From: Brachypterus glaber
Lineage: Eukaryota > Arthropoda > Insecta > Coleoptera > Kateretidae
Assembly: GCA_958510825.1 (NCBI GenBank)
Contig: OY294047.1
Location: forward strand, 40,315,229-40,379,228
Direction of reading: 5' to 3'
Length of the DNA stretch: 64,000 nucleotides
Made by a program: the position numbers and the translations under genes. A model generated the notes under the pieces. That model saw nothing but the letters and a program-made list of their open reading frames with translations, made no database searches and had not been told where the DNA came from. Positions 48,475-60,498 of the stretch are shown in pieces. The stretch's first letter is position 1; each line of letters begins with the position of its first letter.

Positions 48475-49748
48475 TAGGGTTTCCAGTCCCGAAATTCGGG
48501 ATCCCGAAAGTTCGGGATATCCCGAAGATTTTTGAATCTCGAAATCCCGAAAAATCCCGAAAATCCCGAAAATCCCGAAAAAAAGTCCCGAAAATCCCGA
48601 AAAAAAGTCCCGAAAATCCCGAAAAATTAGAATTTATTTATTCAACTCGAATCGGGTTACTCGATATGTAATTGTGATTTGCGTATAATATTTTTTGTTT
48701 ACGATGGTGAAAATGCACCCCTAAAGAAGGTCATAGTCATGAGTCATAGACCTAACGAAACAATTTCTTGGAAAACGGGCTGAGTTAAGAGTATTATCCC
48801 TGAATTTTTTCAGAAGTTTTGAAAAAATCTAGAGGTCGCTCATGACCATTTTTTTAAAAGATAAGCTAATAAAAAACATTAAGAAATTCTAGATCCTTAC
48901 TCATATTGGAGTTGATTTAAATAAACCATGGAAAAAGTGTTATCTCTCCAAAATATATTTTTAGATTTGTTCTTCGTTCTGACTTGAATGAACTTAGGAA
49001 AAACTTTAAGCTTTTTGCAGGACTTTAGGAACCAAATATCCAAAGAAACTTTTTTCCGGGCGTAGTTTAGTTCTTTGTACCATCGGATCTTTTTGCTACG
49101 ACTAGCATTAATCAAATTAAGAAATTCTAGATCCTTACTCATATTGTAGTTGATTTAAATAAACCATAGAAAAAACATAATTTTAATTTAAAATTTTTAA
49201 GTTTGTTTACAATTACTTTTATATATATTTTTTTTATATGAATTTATATTTTAATGTTGTTTATTTTGTTTTGTTGGTACTACCAACTTGGTAGTTATAG
49301 ATGTAATTTTTTATTTAATTTATTTATTTTAACTTTTAAAAAGTATGTTTTTTTTTACTTTTTATTTAATTTATTTTAACTTTTGAAAAGTTTGTTTTTT
49401 TTTTAACTTTTTATTTAATTTATTTGTTTTAACTTTTAAAAAGTTTGTTTTTTTTTAAATAATAAATATTTTACTAAATATTTGTTTTTTTTTTTCGTGA
49501 TGTTTATTTTATTTTTTATTTTTCTTAATTTAGTAAAATATAAATTTAAATAAAATATGGTTAATACTGGTTATTTTAATAAAAGTTTTTGGTTTGGACT
49601 TTATAATTTTATTTATTTAATATAAGATAATTAATTTTTGATGAAATGAGACATTTTTAAATTTCGGGATCGGGATCGAGATCGGGATCCCGAACTTTTT
49701 GAAATTTTCGGGATTTCGGGATCGGGATCCCGAAACCTGGATTCCCTA
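48475..49748. mobile_element. hAT-type element with perfect 8-bp duplication
   Basis: Termini TAGGGTTTCCAG and CTGGATTCCCTA are inverted (two mismatches), flanked by ATTGCAAT at 48467-48474 and 49749-49756. Subterminal zones are built of inverted GAAATCCCG words: many copies of AAATCCCG at 48535-48630 and CGGGATCGGGAT at 49665-49735. Inside is a direct repeat of about 65 bp (48879 and 49120: AAGAAATTCTAGATCCTTAC). An 8-bp duplication plus a TAGGG-type TIR are hAT hallmarks. No transposase, so non-autonomous. Confidence 0.93.
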
Positions 49749-49756
49749 ATTGCAAT

Positions 49757-50467
49757 GCGAAGTAGTTGACAGCAAAAAAATGACAAATACAGAAAACAAC
49801 AAGAAAAGAAAGTAACAAAGCAATCAGAGAGTTCTAAATCTTGCTTCTGCTTTTTATTCGAAAAGAATAAATAAAATTATAATCGATGCGTAAATGAAGT
49901 GCGTGGGGAAACGACAAATTGTTATTTAACTGCCCAAATTTTACCCAAAAACAGCTGAAATTGTTATCCACAATATTTTCTTATTTGTTTGTTAATTTTT
50001 TGTTGTGTTTGTTCTTTACTATTATTTCCAGTACTCTGGCAATATTTGGGACATGGGTTCCTAATATTTTCAGTATGCAATATTTTTTTAAAAGCAATAG
50101 TATTTTTTCTGAAGCTCCTGCAGTTTGTTTTATTTTTTACCCATTAGAATAAATATATGTTTATTGTTAATATATTGAAGTAGTACGGGTAGGTACCCGT
50201 TTCAATATTTTTTAATTTAGAAGGTCGATCTTAGGTTTTTTTTGTCAGACATACTTAAACAGAAGTCCAAAAAGAACTTGGAGATATAATTCAACTATAC
50301 ATCCCACCATTAAAGCTGTAGCTTATATCATGGGAGAGATGTCACTAATAATGCTATAAGACATGTTAGGGGAAAAAAGCTTATGTATTATGTATGGAAC
50401 AGTCAACTGCATCCATCATCGTCAATTATTATTGTTTTTCTTTGTGGTCTCGTTGTGGATTATGAAT
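49757..50467. other. AT-rich DNA, no gene seen
   Basis: Nothing recognised. A small plus frame near 49919-50152 is hydrophobic but matches no family. Confidence 0.45.
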
Positions 50468-50693
50468 TATAACAAGCTGTGAAGATATGCAATGCTATGC
50501 ATTTCATTATATACTATTCACAGTAAATGGTATAATATACTGCATTTTCCTTAAAAAAAAATAACAAAAAATTATTTATATAAAAAAACTTATTTTTACT
50601 AAAAAGGAAAATGTTTTGCAAAAAAAATGAAATAATGGTTTTTTCGAGGGGCTGACCGCGTCTGAAGTTTGTACAAAAGAGTTCCTTTTTGCA

Positions 50694-50768
50694 AAAAGTT
50701 CCGCAGAGTTCCTTCGGAGTTCCTCGGAGTTCCTCCAGAGTTCTTTGGGAGTTCCTCCTGTGTTCCTC
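50694..50768. repeat. 12-bp GAGTTCCTC repeat, block 1
   Basis: Imperfect 12-base repeats of GAGTTCCTCGGA type. On the minus strand they encode a low-complexity EELRRNS string, which explains the long open frames there. Confidence 0.85.
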
Positions 50769-50873
50769 AAGAGGTAATTTTTGGCAAATAAGCCGTAGAA
50801 ATTACCGCTGTGCAAGCATTACTGCCAATAAGGCACCCGCAAAAAAAACCTTTGTCCCCTTTGTCCAAACCAA

Positions 50874-50952
50874 ACTTGGCGCCCCTTCAAAAAAAACTTG
50901 GCGCCCCTTCAAAAAAAAATGGGCGCCCCTTCAAAAAAAAATGGGCGCCCAA
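50874..50952. repeat. GGCGCCCCTTCAAAAAAAA tandem repeat
   Basis: About 3.5 copies of a 22-24 base unit: TTGGCGCCCCTTCAAAAAAA, then GGGCGCCCCTTCAAAAAAAA. Also related to GGCGCCCC words at about 55203 and 55327. Confidence 0.9.
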
Positions 50953-51129
50953 AGGTAGGATGTTTTGATAAGGTGTTTGCAACGGCTCATCTAGTTTAAA
51001 AATAAAAACGTTAATCCGCATGGGTAATAAATAATAATTGTTTCTGACAGCGTCTGAAATTTTTACAAAAGAGTTCCTTTTGCTTTCCCATTTTGAAAAT
51101 TTTCAAAATTTCGGAAAGTCTTGTATTTG

Positions 51130-51250
51130 CAAAGAATCCTCAGAGTTCCTCTGAGTTCCTCGGAGTTCCTCCAGAGTTCCTCGGAGTACCTCCAGAGTTC
51201 CTCGGAGTACCTCCAGAGTTCCTCCAGAGTTCCTTGGAGTTCCTCCTGAG
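51130..51250. repeat. 12-bp GAGTTCCTC repeat, block 2
   Basis: About ten units of GAGTTCCTCSGA/CAGAGTTCCTCG type. Both blocks are preceded by GCGTCTGAA..TTTACAAAAGAGTTCCTTTT (50660 and 51055), so the block was duplicated within the host repeat. Confidence 0.9.
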
Positions 51251-51871
51251 TTCCTTTGGCTTGTACAAAAGATTTCCTCGCAGTCAGCCCCTCGGATTTT
51301 TTCATTTTTAAAAAAGTGCAACTCCAATAACTTTTTTATTTTTGGGTGGTTATTTGTAAAAAAAAATAGTGATCTCCCCTCATAGAACTCGATTTTTCCT
51401 AAAAGTTTCGAGTCGATCGGAAAATTCGTTCTTAAGTTATCGTGTCCACAAAAATCGTAACATGAGACGGACAGATGGACGAACACATTTTTAAAGTTTT
51501 TTGGTTTTGTGTACAAGAATTTTTTGTCTACGACGTTTATTGGCGATTTTGGGAAATTCGAAACTACCGTATATTACTATTCTAGAGCTCACGCGCTGTG
51601 AATAGTGTAATAAGTATATTGGAAATCCCAATATGGTGAAGTAGCGTATATATTTATTTATTTAATAAATTTATTTTATTTATTTATTGGCGAGTATAAT
51701 ATGAGGAGTAATTAAACAAAAAGCATTGTGTCTAATAAAATAAATAAATAAATTGTAATTTAAAATAATTTCATGAAATAATTAAAAAAAAAACAATTTT
51801 TTTTAATGGACATAATGCCTTTTGTTACTCCTCATATGTCATATCTACGTTAGGTTATGACTTACTCATAA

Positions 51872-52115
51872 GGAAACGCTCAAGTGTTACGTAATGCAAA
51901 CTGTACCAAAATACATACACTTTATACCCCATTTCTCGAGTTATTAAACGCTGTAGAGATTTCATATTTTGGCTACCCCTCCCCCTCTCCTCCTCCTAAT
52001 AGGGGATGTGCTAGCCAAAATATGAAACATCTACAGCTCTTAATAACGCGAGAAACAGGGTACGAAGTGTATGAATTTTGATACAATTTGCGTTACGTAA
52101 CACTTGAACGTTTCC
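51872..52115. mobile_element. 244-bp MITE related to 43560, TAA duplication
   Basis: TIR GGAAACGCTCAAGTGTTACG, matching the inverse at the right with few changes; TAA on both sides (51869-51871, 52116-52118). Inner arms also pair (TTTCATATTTTGGCTA / TAGCCAAAATATGAAA). Same terminal theme (CGTTCAAGTRTTACGTAAYGC) as the 500-bp MITE at 43560. Confidence 0.93.
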
Positions 52116-52342
52116 TAAAGCATAGGAAAGGGCCGTGACGTGGGGGGCGATAGAGCTAAGCCCCCTGGTGTTTTCGTTGAGACTCCCATGGCCTTTTCGT
52201 CGAGCCGCGTACCTATAGTCGTATTAAAGGTGCAAGTCACTTACAAAACTATTTTGCGCTACGACGTTTTAAGAACCCTTTTACACAGACTTAAAATTTG
52301 GAAAAAAGATTTAGAGATTCTATGTTTCAAACCAACATGTTT

Positions 52343-52668
52343 TTTAAATAGGAAAAACCAATTATTTTTTTCTTTCGAAACTTTTATTTCGCTCATATTT
52401 TCCAAAAAAATAATCTGAGGGTATTATATGCCTGTATTTTTAAAATTAGCGCGTGAGATCTATCGACCTGAATTTTTTTTTTAAATATCCAGACGACGAC
52501 CGAAATTTTACGATTTTGACCATATCTCAGATTTTTCTTTTAATCATGTCGATAGATCTCGACGCGCTGATTCCAAAAATACAATAATACCTTCAGATTA
52601 ATATTTTGGAAAATATGAGCAAAATAAAATTTTCGAAAGGAAAATATAATTGGTTTTTCCCATTTAAA
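52343..52668. mobile_element. Foldback element (about 325 bp)
   Basis: GGAAAAACCAATTATTTTTT..CTTTCGAAA..CTCATATTTTCCAAAA at the left is inverted at the right, with GAGATCTATCGAC / GTCGATAGATCTC near the centre (about 52455 and 52549). Confidence 0.85.
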
Positions 52669-54234
52669 AAAAAATTCTGACGTGATGGGCCAAAACGGAT
52701 GACGGATTCGTGTTCAGCGACAAAAAACACCTAGAAAACCATTTCTGGTCCTGCATTTTTTGACATTATAAAACAACTTGTGTCACTTCCGGTTTTTTCA
52801 GAAATGACCTCAACTTTTGATTTTTAAACGTAGCCGATATTTTTATTGGTCGTGGTTATCATGTGATCACAGGGTTGCGAGTTTTTATAGAGACGTTGCC
52901 AGATTTATATTTTCTAATTTACGTCTCGAGAAATACAATGATATTGGTATCAATCTTTTAAGAAAAAAATATGTTATTTAATAATAACATGGCGAGTACC
53001 ATCCCATTTAAAAAAATTGAGTTTATTGAACAAATTATTTGCCTAGTTTTGTAGAGCTAATTAAACAAAATGTTGTTGTATTTTTCCTAAGAAAATCACT
53101 AAACAAACTAATGTTTGCACATTTCAAAGCTAACAAGATTTTAAATTTAAATTTAATTAAAACATTACATGTTCTGTCAAAAACTAACAGATGACACATA
53201 GTTCTACTCAGAATTCAATTCTGAATCAAAATATGGAAAGCTATTATATTAACCACTTTAGATTTAGCTTACTTATAAAAAAGTGAAAACACTTGATCTA
53301 ACATTTAAAATTTAGTAGGTAAGTACCTAAGGTAAGTAGCAACAAGTGTGTAAATTTTATTAAAATTTTATTGTACTTACCTTCAGAATCTTATGTTTTC
53401 TTCACTGAAGCATTTCCAAGCAAAATTCTTTTGTAATAAGGAACATGTTTTATTTCAAATATAATTTTTTTATTAATAACAACAACCCTCTATTGCATTG
53501 GTTTTTTTTTAATGTTGTTTACTGGTTAATTAAAAATATTTATTTAGAAATTTTAAGAAACACAGTTTTTGACATATTCGGCTTTGTGGTCCAGCTTAAA
53601 ATAAACCTGCCAGGTTTTCATATGTAATATACCGAATCTGGAGGTGTATTTGCAGGAATATTTTTTGAAACAATTTTTTAACAATTTAAATATTCAAAAG
53701 TAATTTGAATAAATAATTAATAATAATTAATTTGATGTTAATTTATTTTGACACAATAAATTCATGTTTACCATTTCTAATTTTTGGAATAAAAAACATC
53801 TAAATTCGTTAAATTTTATTAATATTGAATTAAAATAGGCTAATAAGACATAAAAATTGCCTTAATTTTGCATTTTGTTATAATATAACATTATCAAAGA
53901 ACTAGAAAACTGGTATATATTCGATTTTCTGGTATATATTCGAAACGAAAATATCCCGTCGTAATGCCCTGTTTTTTATTGGTTGAAACCGATAGTTGAA
54001 AAAAATAGTCAATGCAATTTGTAAAAGCCGATATAAAAAAAAATAAAATATAACTTTTTTCAAATGACCATCATTTTTAATATAAAAAAAAACATAAGTA
54101 AAACAGTAAACCAAGTAAACTCGAAGTAAACAAAACTGATTTGTATTGGGTAATGCATTTTTTGAACTTAAAATTCAAAGAAATAATTCGATTGCTGATA
54201 TAGAAAAATTTCATTATTTGCTCGTAGTTTAGGT
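52669..54234. other. AT-rich DNA, no gene seen
   Basis: Mixed low-complexity sequence. A direct repeat, CTGGTATATATTCGA, occurs twice near 53910-53945. No gene recognised. Confidence 0.45.
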
Positions 54235-55678
54235 AGGGGAAAGTCGCCTAATTTTGGACACAATTTATCCAATATTTAATAGACGGTATTACTTTTTGAT
54301 ATTTTTTTATACATAAAAAGTCCAAAGGTCAACCCCCTCTTAACTTTTGAACGAGTTGAGATATCGACTTCAAATTTAAAACTCTTAAATTAGAACTTAA
54401 GCTATCTTTATATTTCATACTTTCAGCTCTTAAAATGTTGGGTAGTGTGATATATAATTTTAAAGATTATGAAATTATTTATTTAAATATATATTTATTT
54501 TTTAATTTTTTTAAATGTTTTTTTTTTTGGTTTAAAATAGGGTTGAAAATGGGTATTTTTTCAAAATTTCTCTAAAAAAATCAAACAATTTTTTAAAAAT
54601 GACTAATTTCATTTGAAAAAACGTAAATTATACTTTTAAACTAATTTTAATTGACAAAAAAATTTACAAAAAAAAAACTTTAAAAATCGCACTTTTTAGG
54701 ACAAAAAATTGAAAAATCAAACCCTTAAAAAAATTGTTTAAAAATTTAAAAAATATAGTCTAATAAAGAATTTTTTTATTTGCTTTAAAATGATGTATCA
54801 CACGACCCATCCATTTAAAAAATGTCCCCCCATGCCCCCTACACACATTTTAAGGCTGAAGGTATCAAATATATGATAAAAAATAGTTTAAGTTGTCTTA
54901 TTTAAAGAGTCCTAAATTTAAAGTCGATATCTCAACCCAAAAGTTAAGAGGGGGAGGGGGTGGACCGCTCTGTATAATAACATACAACGTATTATAACGA
55001 ATGATGATTTATTATGAAAACATTTTTATTATTTTTTTTCCAAAAAACACGGTTAAAAAACTTTTATTTTATTTTTGTGCATTTAAAAAAGGGTTCCTAA
55101 TTTCGGACATATAGGATTTTTTTGTTTCAAGACAAGGGCGTCGATCTTTTTCTTCTATGGCAGGGGGGTAATCCCAGGGCCGGCCTTTCAAGCCTCAAAT
55201 TTGGCGCCCCTAGCAAAAAAAGAAAAAACACCCTAAAATAAAGCTTTGTGCGCCTACAAAAAAAAATGCCCCCCAAAAAATGCCATTAAGAAAAAAGCTT
55301 TGTCCCTGACGGTTTCTACCAAACTTGGCGCCCTGCAAACAAAATTAGCGGCCACGCCTATGGGGGGGGGTAATTACCCCCATTACCCCCCTCATCTACG
55401 CCCTTGTTTCAAGAGTAGATCTGGATCCCATTGCTTATGTTTCTTATTATTCCTTGACTTTCAAGATGTAATTTAATCATTAGGTAGTTTTTAATGAAAT
55501 ACTATAGGAGCCATAATTTTAGATTCCCAATTTCGGATATCTTAGTATCTCTTTTTCAGAATTCTGTATCTTAGTTTGTTGTATTATTATAATAATAATA
55601 ATTCATAGTTGGTTATCCTAAATAACAATTGGGAATCAAATGCACAAAAATGCACTATCCAAAATTAGGCAACTTTCT
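54235..55678. mobile_element. AAAGTCGCCTAATTTTGGA element with nested MITE
   Basis: The left end AGGGGAAAGTCGCCTAATTT is inverted at about 55653-55678 (CCAAAATTAGGCAACTTTC). Inside sit the mariner-like MITE copy 4 (54318-54972) and GGCGCCC-rich repeat debris (55200-55400). A second copy of the same end begins at 63923. Confidence 0.75.
54318..54972. mobile_element. CAGAGCGGTCC mariner-like MITE, copy 4 (nested)
   Basis: GTCCAAAGGTCAACCCCCTC at the left and GGACCGCTCTGT at the right, with TTGAACGAGTTGAGATATCG. A few small deletions. Nested in the 54235 element. Confidence 0.88.
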
Positions 55679-55833
55679 GCTTTTTAAATTAGAAATTTGT
55701 AAAATGTTTATGTTTTCAAATTGCTTAATTAGTGTATCAACTTAAGCAGTATCTTAACTTACCCAAGACATAAACAGAAACTTTGAACTATTAATCACTT
55801 TGAACTTAAATTTTAAATAGCTTTCTAACCTAG

Positions 55834-56006
55834 TTTTTTTTTAAGGTAGTACCCTACCCTTCGGAAGGTACGCCCTGGCATTTAACTGTGTCGTTTATGG
55901 CCTATTTTGATGTAGTTAAATGTAGTAAGTAATAGCCTGAGGCAGGATTCGAAGCCTCGACATAACAAAGCGAACGTGCTCCGACTTACTCCACCGCGGC
56001 CGGCAG
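55834..56006 (-). mobile_element. tRNA-derived SINE
   Basis: Read on the minus strand, the head (from about 56004) contains GTGGAGTAAGTCGGAGCACG, resembling a pol III A box, and GCTTCGAATCC, one change from the B-box consensus GGTTCGANNCC, about 30 bases later. A body of about 100 bases follows, then an A-run at 55834-55842. This is the SINE layout. It is not a functional tRNA: no proper cloverleaf or acceptor stem was found. A single copy is seen in the window. Confidence 0.7.
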
Positions 56007-57714
56007 TTCATGGGTAATACCCCTTGGGTATTACAAGAAATATAGCTAAATGCTTAAATTTTGAAAGCTATATCTTTTTAAGAAAATAGTTACTATTAGA
56101 CGCAAAGTCCATCCGTAAATGACGTCATGTATATGGGAGAGTATTAAAAAAAGTGACAAACTGATACGAGGAAATTAACTTTTTAATATTTTAGTAATAG
56201 CATTATATAAATAAAAGATAGTCTGCGTGATGCAATAGAGGGTTATGTTTGAAAGTTGAACTAATTAAAAAATGTCTGTATATATTTTCCATTTATTCTA
56301 GTGACTTTTTAAACTTTTATTTTAACTGTACAATAAATATAATTGAAAATAGAATGGGTGTTTATAAAACACATATACGGGATACTTAATAATATTTATG
56401 TGTATACATATACATACATAAAAACAACAATATGTATTTTGAACACAACAAGTAAAAATACAAATGTATAATAAAATATTTAGGTACAAAATTATTCTCA
56501 AAAAAAAAGTACATAAATTTCTAGTGCTAACCACAAAAAAAACATCGGCAATAATAAATAAATATAGTTAAAACTCATTTTAAAAAGCAATAATAATAAA
56601 AATAAAACATTAAGGGCTCATTTCATAAATATTTTACAAAATCAATCATTAATAAACTATAGTTAAAAATGTTGTTCAAACAGTAAGTTTTTACACTTAT
56701 GTAACGTTTTTATGCAACCAGCCCTAAAACAATTATTAAGTAACGTAAAAGGTAGACCAACGAGAGATCATGATTTTCTAAAAAAAATATTGTTGGCCAA
56801 AAAACGTAATTAAAAAATATAATTAATCTAAAGAACGACTTTTAAAAATGAACTTCATATTAGACTGGGCCAGTTACAGTTTTTTTTTTAATTTAAATCT
56901 ACCAAACTTTATTTCGTGTAAGTTTAAAAGAATTACCAATTTTCTGCCTTATTTTTAAATAAAAATTATAAAAAATTATAAAATAGTAATTTTAATATTT
57001 TTTAAAATATAATACTAAAAATAAAAAATTAACTCTTTTTGATAACAATATACAACTATTTTCATTACAAGTATAGAAATTAACAAAAAAAAAACTGTAA
57101 TATGCCCACCCTATTTTACTGTAGGTAACATAAAATACATATTATTCCCTATCAGCATTAACACTGTTTTTAAATCGAAGGGTTATTATATATTGTATAT
57201 ATACATTTCGTTTAGCTAAAAATTTTAGAACGTTTGTTCCAATAATATAATGATACAGACACATGACAAAAAACCTAAGTTCACTTATTTTAGGTTAAAT
57301 AGTACATGTATTATAATAATTCTTATCATAATATTTAAATTCGGATTTCTAGAGAAGTTCTCATTATCAAGTATATTACAACATTTTGGTGAAATACAAC
57401 ATTAGTGTATTACACCGAGCGGTATGAATAGTTTATATTATTTTAGGCCAACCAAAATTAAAATACAAAAACTATTTTTTTATCTGACCATTTTACAATC
57501 TCAAAATTAAATGAAAAAAAAAACTTTTTAAAATAATTTTGTGAGAAAGCATATAAGGTTATGGTATTTATCAATTTTTATCACAGGTGATGAAAGTTTA
57601 AAGTTTTAATCGAGGTTTTAATTAAATTAAAAATAAAAGTAAAAAAAAATCAAAAATAAAATTTAAATTATTTTGAAATAATTCATAAATATTTTTTAAA
57701 TTATGCTACCTTCC
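56007..57714. other. AT-rich DNA, no gene seen
   Basis: Nothing recognised beyond low-complexity A/T. Confidence 0.5.
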
Positions 57715-58005
57715 AGATTCTGTGTACCCGTCAGAGAACTAATAACTCTTCTATCTAGAATAGGCATTTCATTTGTAAAAACTGAAAAAAACGTAGCCAA
57801 CATATACATTTGTCTGTCTTACTCGCACAGCTTTGTTCTTACAGAGACAACAATAACAGTTACTGGTAATTGTTATTGTTCAGGCCTGAATATACCTACT
57901 ATTAGTTTACAAACAAACCGAGATGTTGGCGATACTTTATATTAACGGTATGCGTATTCTAGAGAGAAGAGTTGTTAGTTCGTTGGTACCCGTTAAGAAA
58001 ATTTT
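57715..58005. other. Imperfect hairpin region, unclassified
   Basis: Outer arms pair loosely (GAACTAATAACTCTTCTATC at about 57736 with the inverse of GAGAGAAGAGTTGTTAGTTC at about 57962). An inner hairpin AACAATAACAGTTAC / GTAATTGTTATTGTT lies at 57849-57880. It could be an old MITE. An 80-codon plus frame runs through it without a known domain. Confidence 0.45.
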
Positions 58006-58589
58006 GAGACTGTAAAATGATTGATTGTAAAACAAAATTTTGCAGAAACCGTATACAGCAAGCCACAGATTTACTTACAGGTACCTAAAAGTATTATTAT
58101 ATACATCAAAGTTTTGGAAAAAGGTAAAAAATAAACTTAACTAATCTAACACAGGAAAAATTATGGCTGGTATTTATTTTTTAGCTTTTTTCTATATACC
58201 TGCAATAATTTACTATTATACATTTAAAACTACAGGCAACATTTATTATTTTATAGAAGCATATTTTGTTTCATTAATTTCGAAAAAATAAATTTATTTT
58301 TAATCTATACAAATTAATTGATTAATAGGTTATGTTTCCTTATTGCATAATAGTTTCTCCAAGGCCAGCTTAATTAATTAATTTAAAGTACATTTATATG
58401 TGTTTGTAGGTATACTGCAGTGCTAAACACAGGTGTTACCTTACTTTTTTTTCAAAAATGAGTTATGACTCCAAGATGAAGTAATAACAATCAATGAATA
58501 TTTTTATCATATTATTAAAAGATTTAATTAATTTTTTCATAATAAAATTACTCTATTAAAGTATCTTCTTTAAAGTTGTCAACTACTAT

Positions 58590-58918
58590 GCCAATTTGCC
58601 GTATCTATCGTAATTTAAGAAGTTACGATAAAATGCCTTAGTATAATACTAATAATTAACGAGATACAGCAAAATAACTTAGTGACGGTAAGTTACGGCC
58701 AATGTCCTTAGTAATAGTTATGGAAAACAATGGCGACTTTCGTTGACAATTAAATTGCTTTATCCAGTGCAATCTCTTATTATCGAGCATTTTATTTGAA
58801 ATATTTTATCTTAATAAGTATTTTTATAACAAAAGAAGATCAAGGTACGTAAAATGATATAATATTCGCTAATAAACCTTTTTTTCTTAATTTTGTTCAA
58901 TAAGATACGGCAAATTCC
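58590..58918. mobile_element. Small element with ATTTGCCGTATCT ends
   Basis: CAATTTGCCGTATCTATC at the left and GATACGGCAAATTCCCTTAG at the right are inverted. CCTTAGTA words recur internally. No clear duplication. Confidence 0.5.
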
Positions 58919-59250
58919 CTTAGTATTAGAAGTTAAAAATAATAAATTTTAAAGTAGTAACTATAAAAATTTGTATTTTACCGAGTATTTTACTATTTAA
59001 TTATCCAATAATTAACATTTTTATAACATTAACAGCTAATATAACCTTTTATCTTTTTGATTCAAATCAAATTTGAATTTTTAGGAATAAAATTTTTAAT
59101 GACTGAGAACATTGAAAACTGTTAATATCTCAAAATGGCCAAAATACAAGTTACCACTTCTACGTTTAGCACGGCATTATAGCTGTACTTTAAAATTATT
59201 TTTTGCAAAAAAAGAGATTAATTTTTACATGTAAAAAGTACTTACATTTA

Positions 59251-59373
59251 GGCCCTGTTGTGCAAAAAGTACCAACCCACAATACCTCACATATTATGGG
59301 TTGGATGTAGGAATGTAGTATGGACATTTCTAGATAAGTCCAAATGACATTATCTCCTTTTTTTAACAGGGCC
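59251..59373. mobile_element. Small TIR element (GGCCCTGTT ends)
   Basis: GGCCCTGTTGTGC at the left and AACAGGGCCC at the right; 123 bp with an internal CCAACCCACAATA / TATGGGTTGG hairpin. Confidence 0.5.
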
Positions 59374-60040
59374 CATTTGTGCCGTGGCTATGCATGGGGT
59401 GTAATTGCCCCCACCCACCTAATAATCTACACGCTTGGTTTTTAATATCAAATGTATAATAGAATATAATAAACGGTTGTTCGGAACTTTTATGAATGAA
59501 TTTTAAAGAAAACCTTAAATAAATGTATTCTAATATAATACTATTTTGCTGATTATTAGTTTTAAATTAATTAATTAGCTTAGGTTAATAAAATATACCG
59601 GTTGGATAATGCGATAACTAACTCAATTTCAATAGGTACTACCAAAAGCAAAAACGTTGATTAAAATTTCTGTTCAAAATTACCCCGGCTGACGGTATAA
59701 ACTTGTGATTTTTTGTATATCTATTTTTGTTTTCGAAATCATTGAAACAGAATATGGCTACAGAATTATAATCTAAGACAAATACAGTCGACATATGTAC
59801 AATAAGTCTTACATAAGAGTTTATATAATCACGTACAATGTTTTTAATACAGTTACATATTTTCTACCATCACATTTTTGGTGGTAGATACTCGTGCTTT
59901 GCACCAAATATACAATCAATTTGCACAAGCCCTAAATTCCAAAAGTAATAAAAATAACATTAATTATAATAATACGAAGTTCTCAGAAATAATATTTAGA
60001 CTTTTATAATAAGTGAATAATTTTACTAAAATATTATTAT

Positions 60041-60232
60041 GGTCCAAAAGTCAGCCCCCCCCCCCATCTTAACTTTTGAACGAGTTGAGATATCGACTTT
60101 AAATTTGGTACTCTTGAATAAGACAACTTATCAAAAAGATAGTTTAAGTTGTCTTATTTGCGAGTATCAAATTTGAAGACGATAACTCAACTCGTTCAAA
60201 AGTTAAGGGGGGGTGACTTTTGTACCACTCTG
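60041..60232. mobile_element. CAGAGCGGTCC mariner-like MITE, copy 5 (short form)
   Basis: Only the two arms remain, joined head to head: GGTCCAAAAGTCAGCCCCCC at the left and its inverse at the right, with ATAAGACAACTTATC / GATAGTTTAAGTTGTCTTAT at the centre. 192 bp against about 0.65-0.7 kb for other copies. Confidence 0.9.
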
Positions 60233-60498
60233 TGGTGTATTCATTTCCAGATATGGCCAGTATAATGGAATTCATTGTTAACTATTTATGACTAAGCTTT
60301 GCGCGCGGAGGTGCATGTTTTGTTTTTGTCTTTTTCCATGGATAAGACAAAGACAGAGCGATCCTGATGTTATAATATTTATCGGTTTGTTATATTGGTT
60401 TTTGGTTAACATTATTTTGTTTTTTAAGTAATAATTAGCATTTTAAATGAATATTTATTTATGCATGATTAAGCATAGATTGGAGACAGTTTTAGTTA

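Larger units (their letters stand above)
50468..51577 (-). repeat. Dispersed repeat family E1, copy B
   Basis: Inverse of copy A: CATTTCATTATATACTATTC at the left; AACTTAAGAACGA-type complement, GACGGACAGATGG and TTCGAAACTACCGTATATTA at the right. It has gained two satellite-like blocks (50694-50768 and 51130-51250) and a GGCGCCCC repeat (50874-50952). Confidence 0.75.

Noticed and set aside
48456..48671. Frame encoding repeated NPEKSRKS-like residues
   Set aside because: Product of the AAATCCCG subterminal array of the hAT element.
51063..51516. Long open frames encoding EELWRNSEEL-like repeats
   Set aside because: They are translations of a 12-bp DNA tandem repeat inside a dispersed element.
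55930..56004. Functional tRNA gene
   Set aside because: Box-like motifs are present, but no proper cloverleaf or acceptor stem pairing was found, and an A-tailed body follows; fits a SINE.
57849..57880. microRNA precursor
   Set aside because: The stem is only 15 bp with a two-base loop, too short and too tight for a typical pre-miRNA.
57703..57945. 80-codon plus-strand frame
   Set aside because: Lies across an imperfect hairpin and has no known domain; not supported as a gene.
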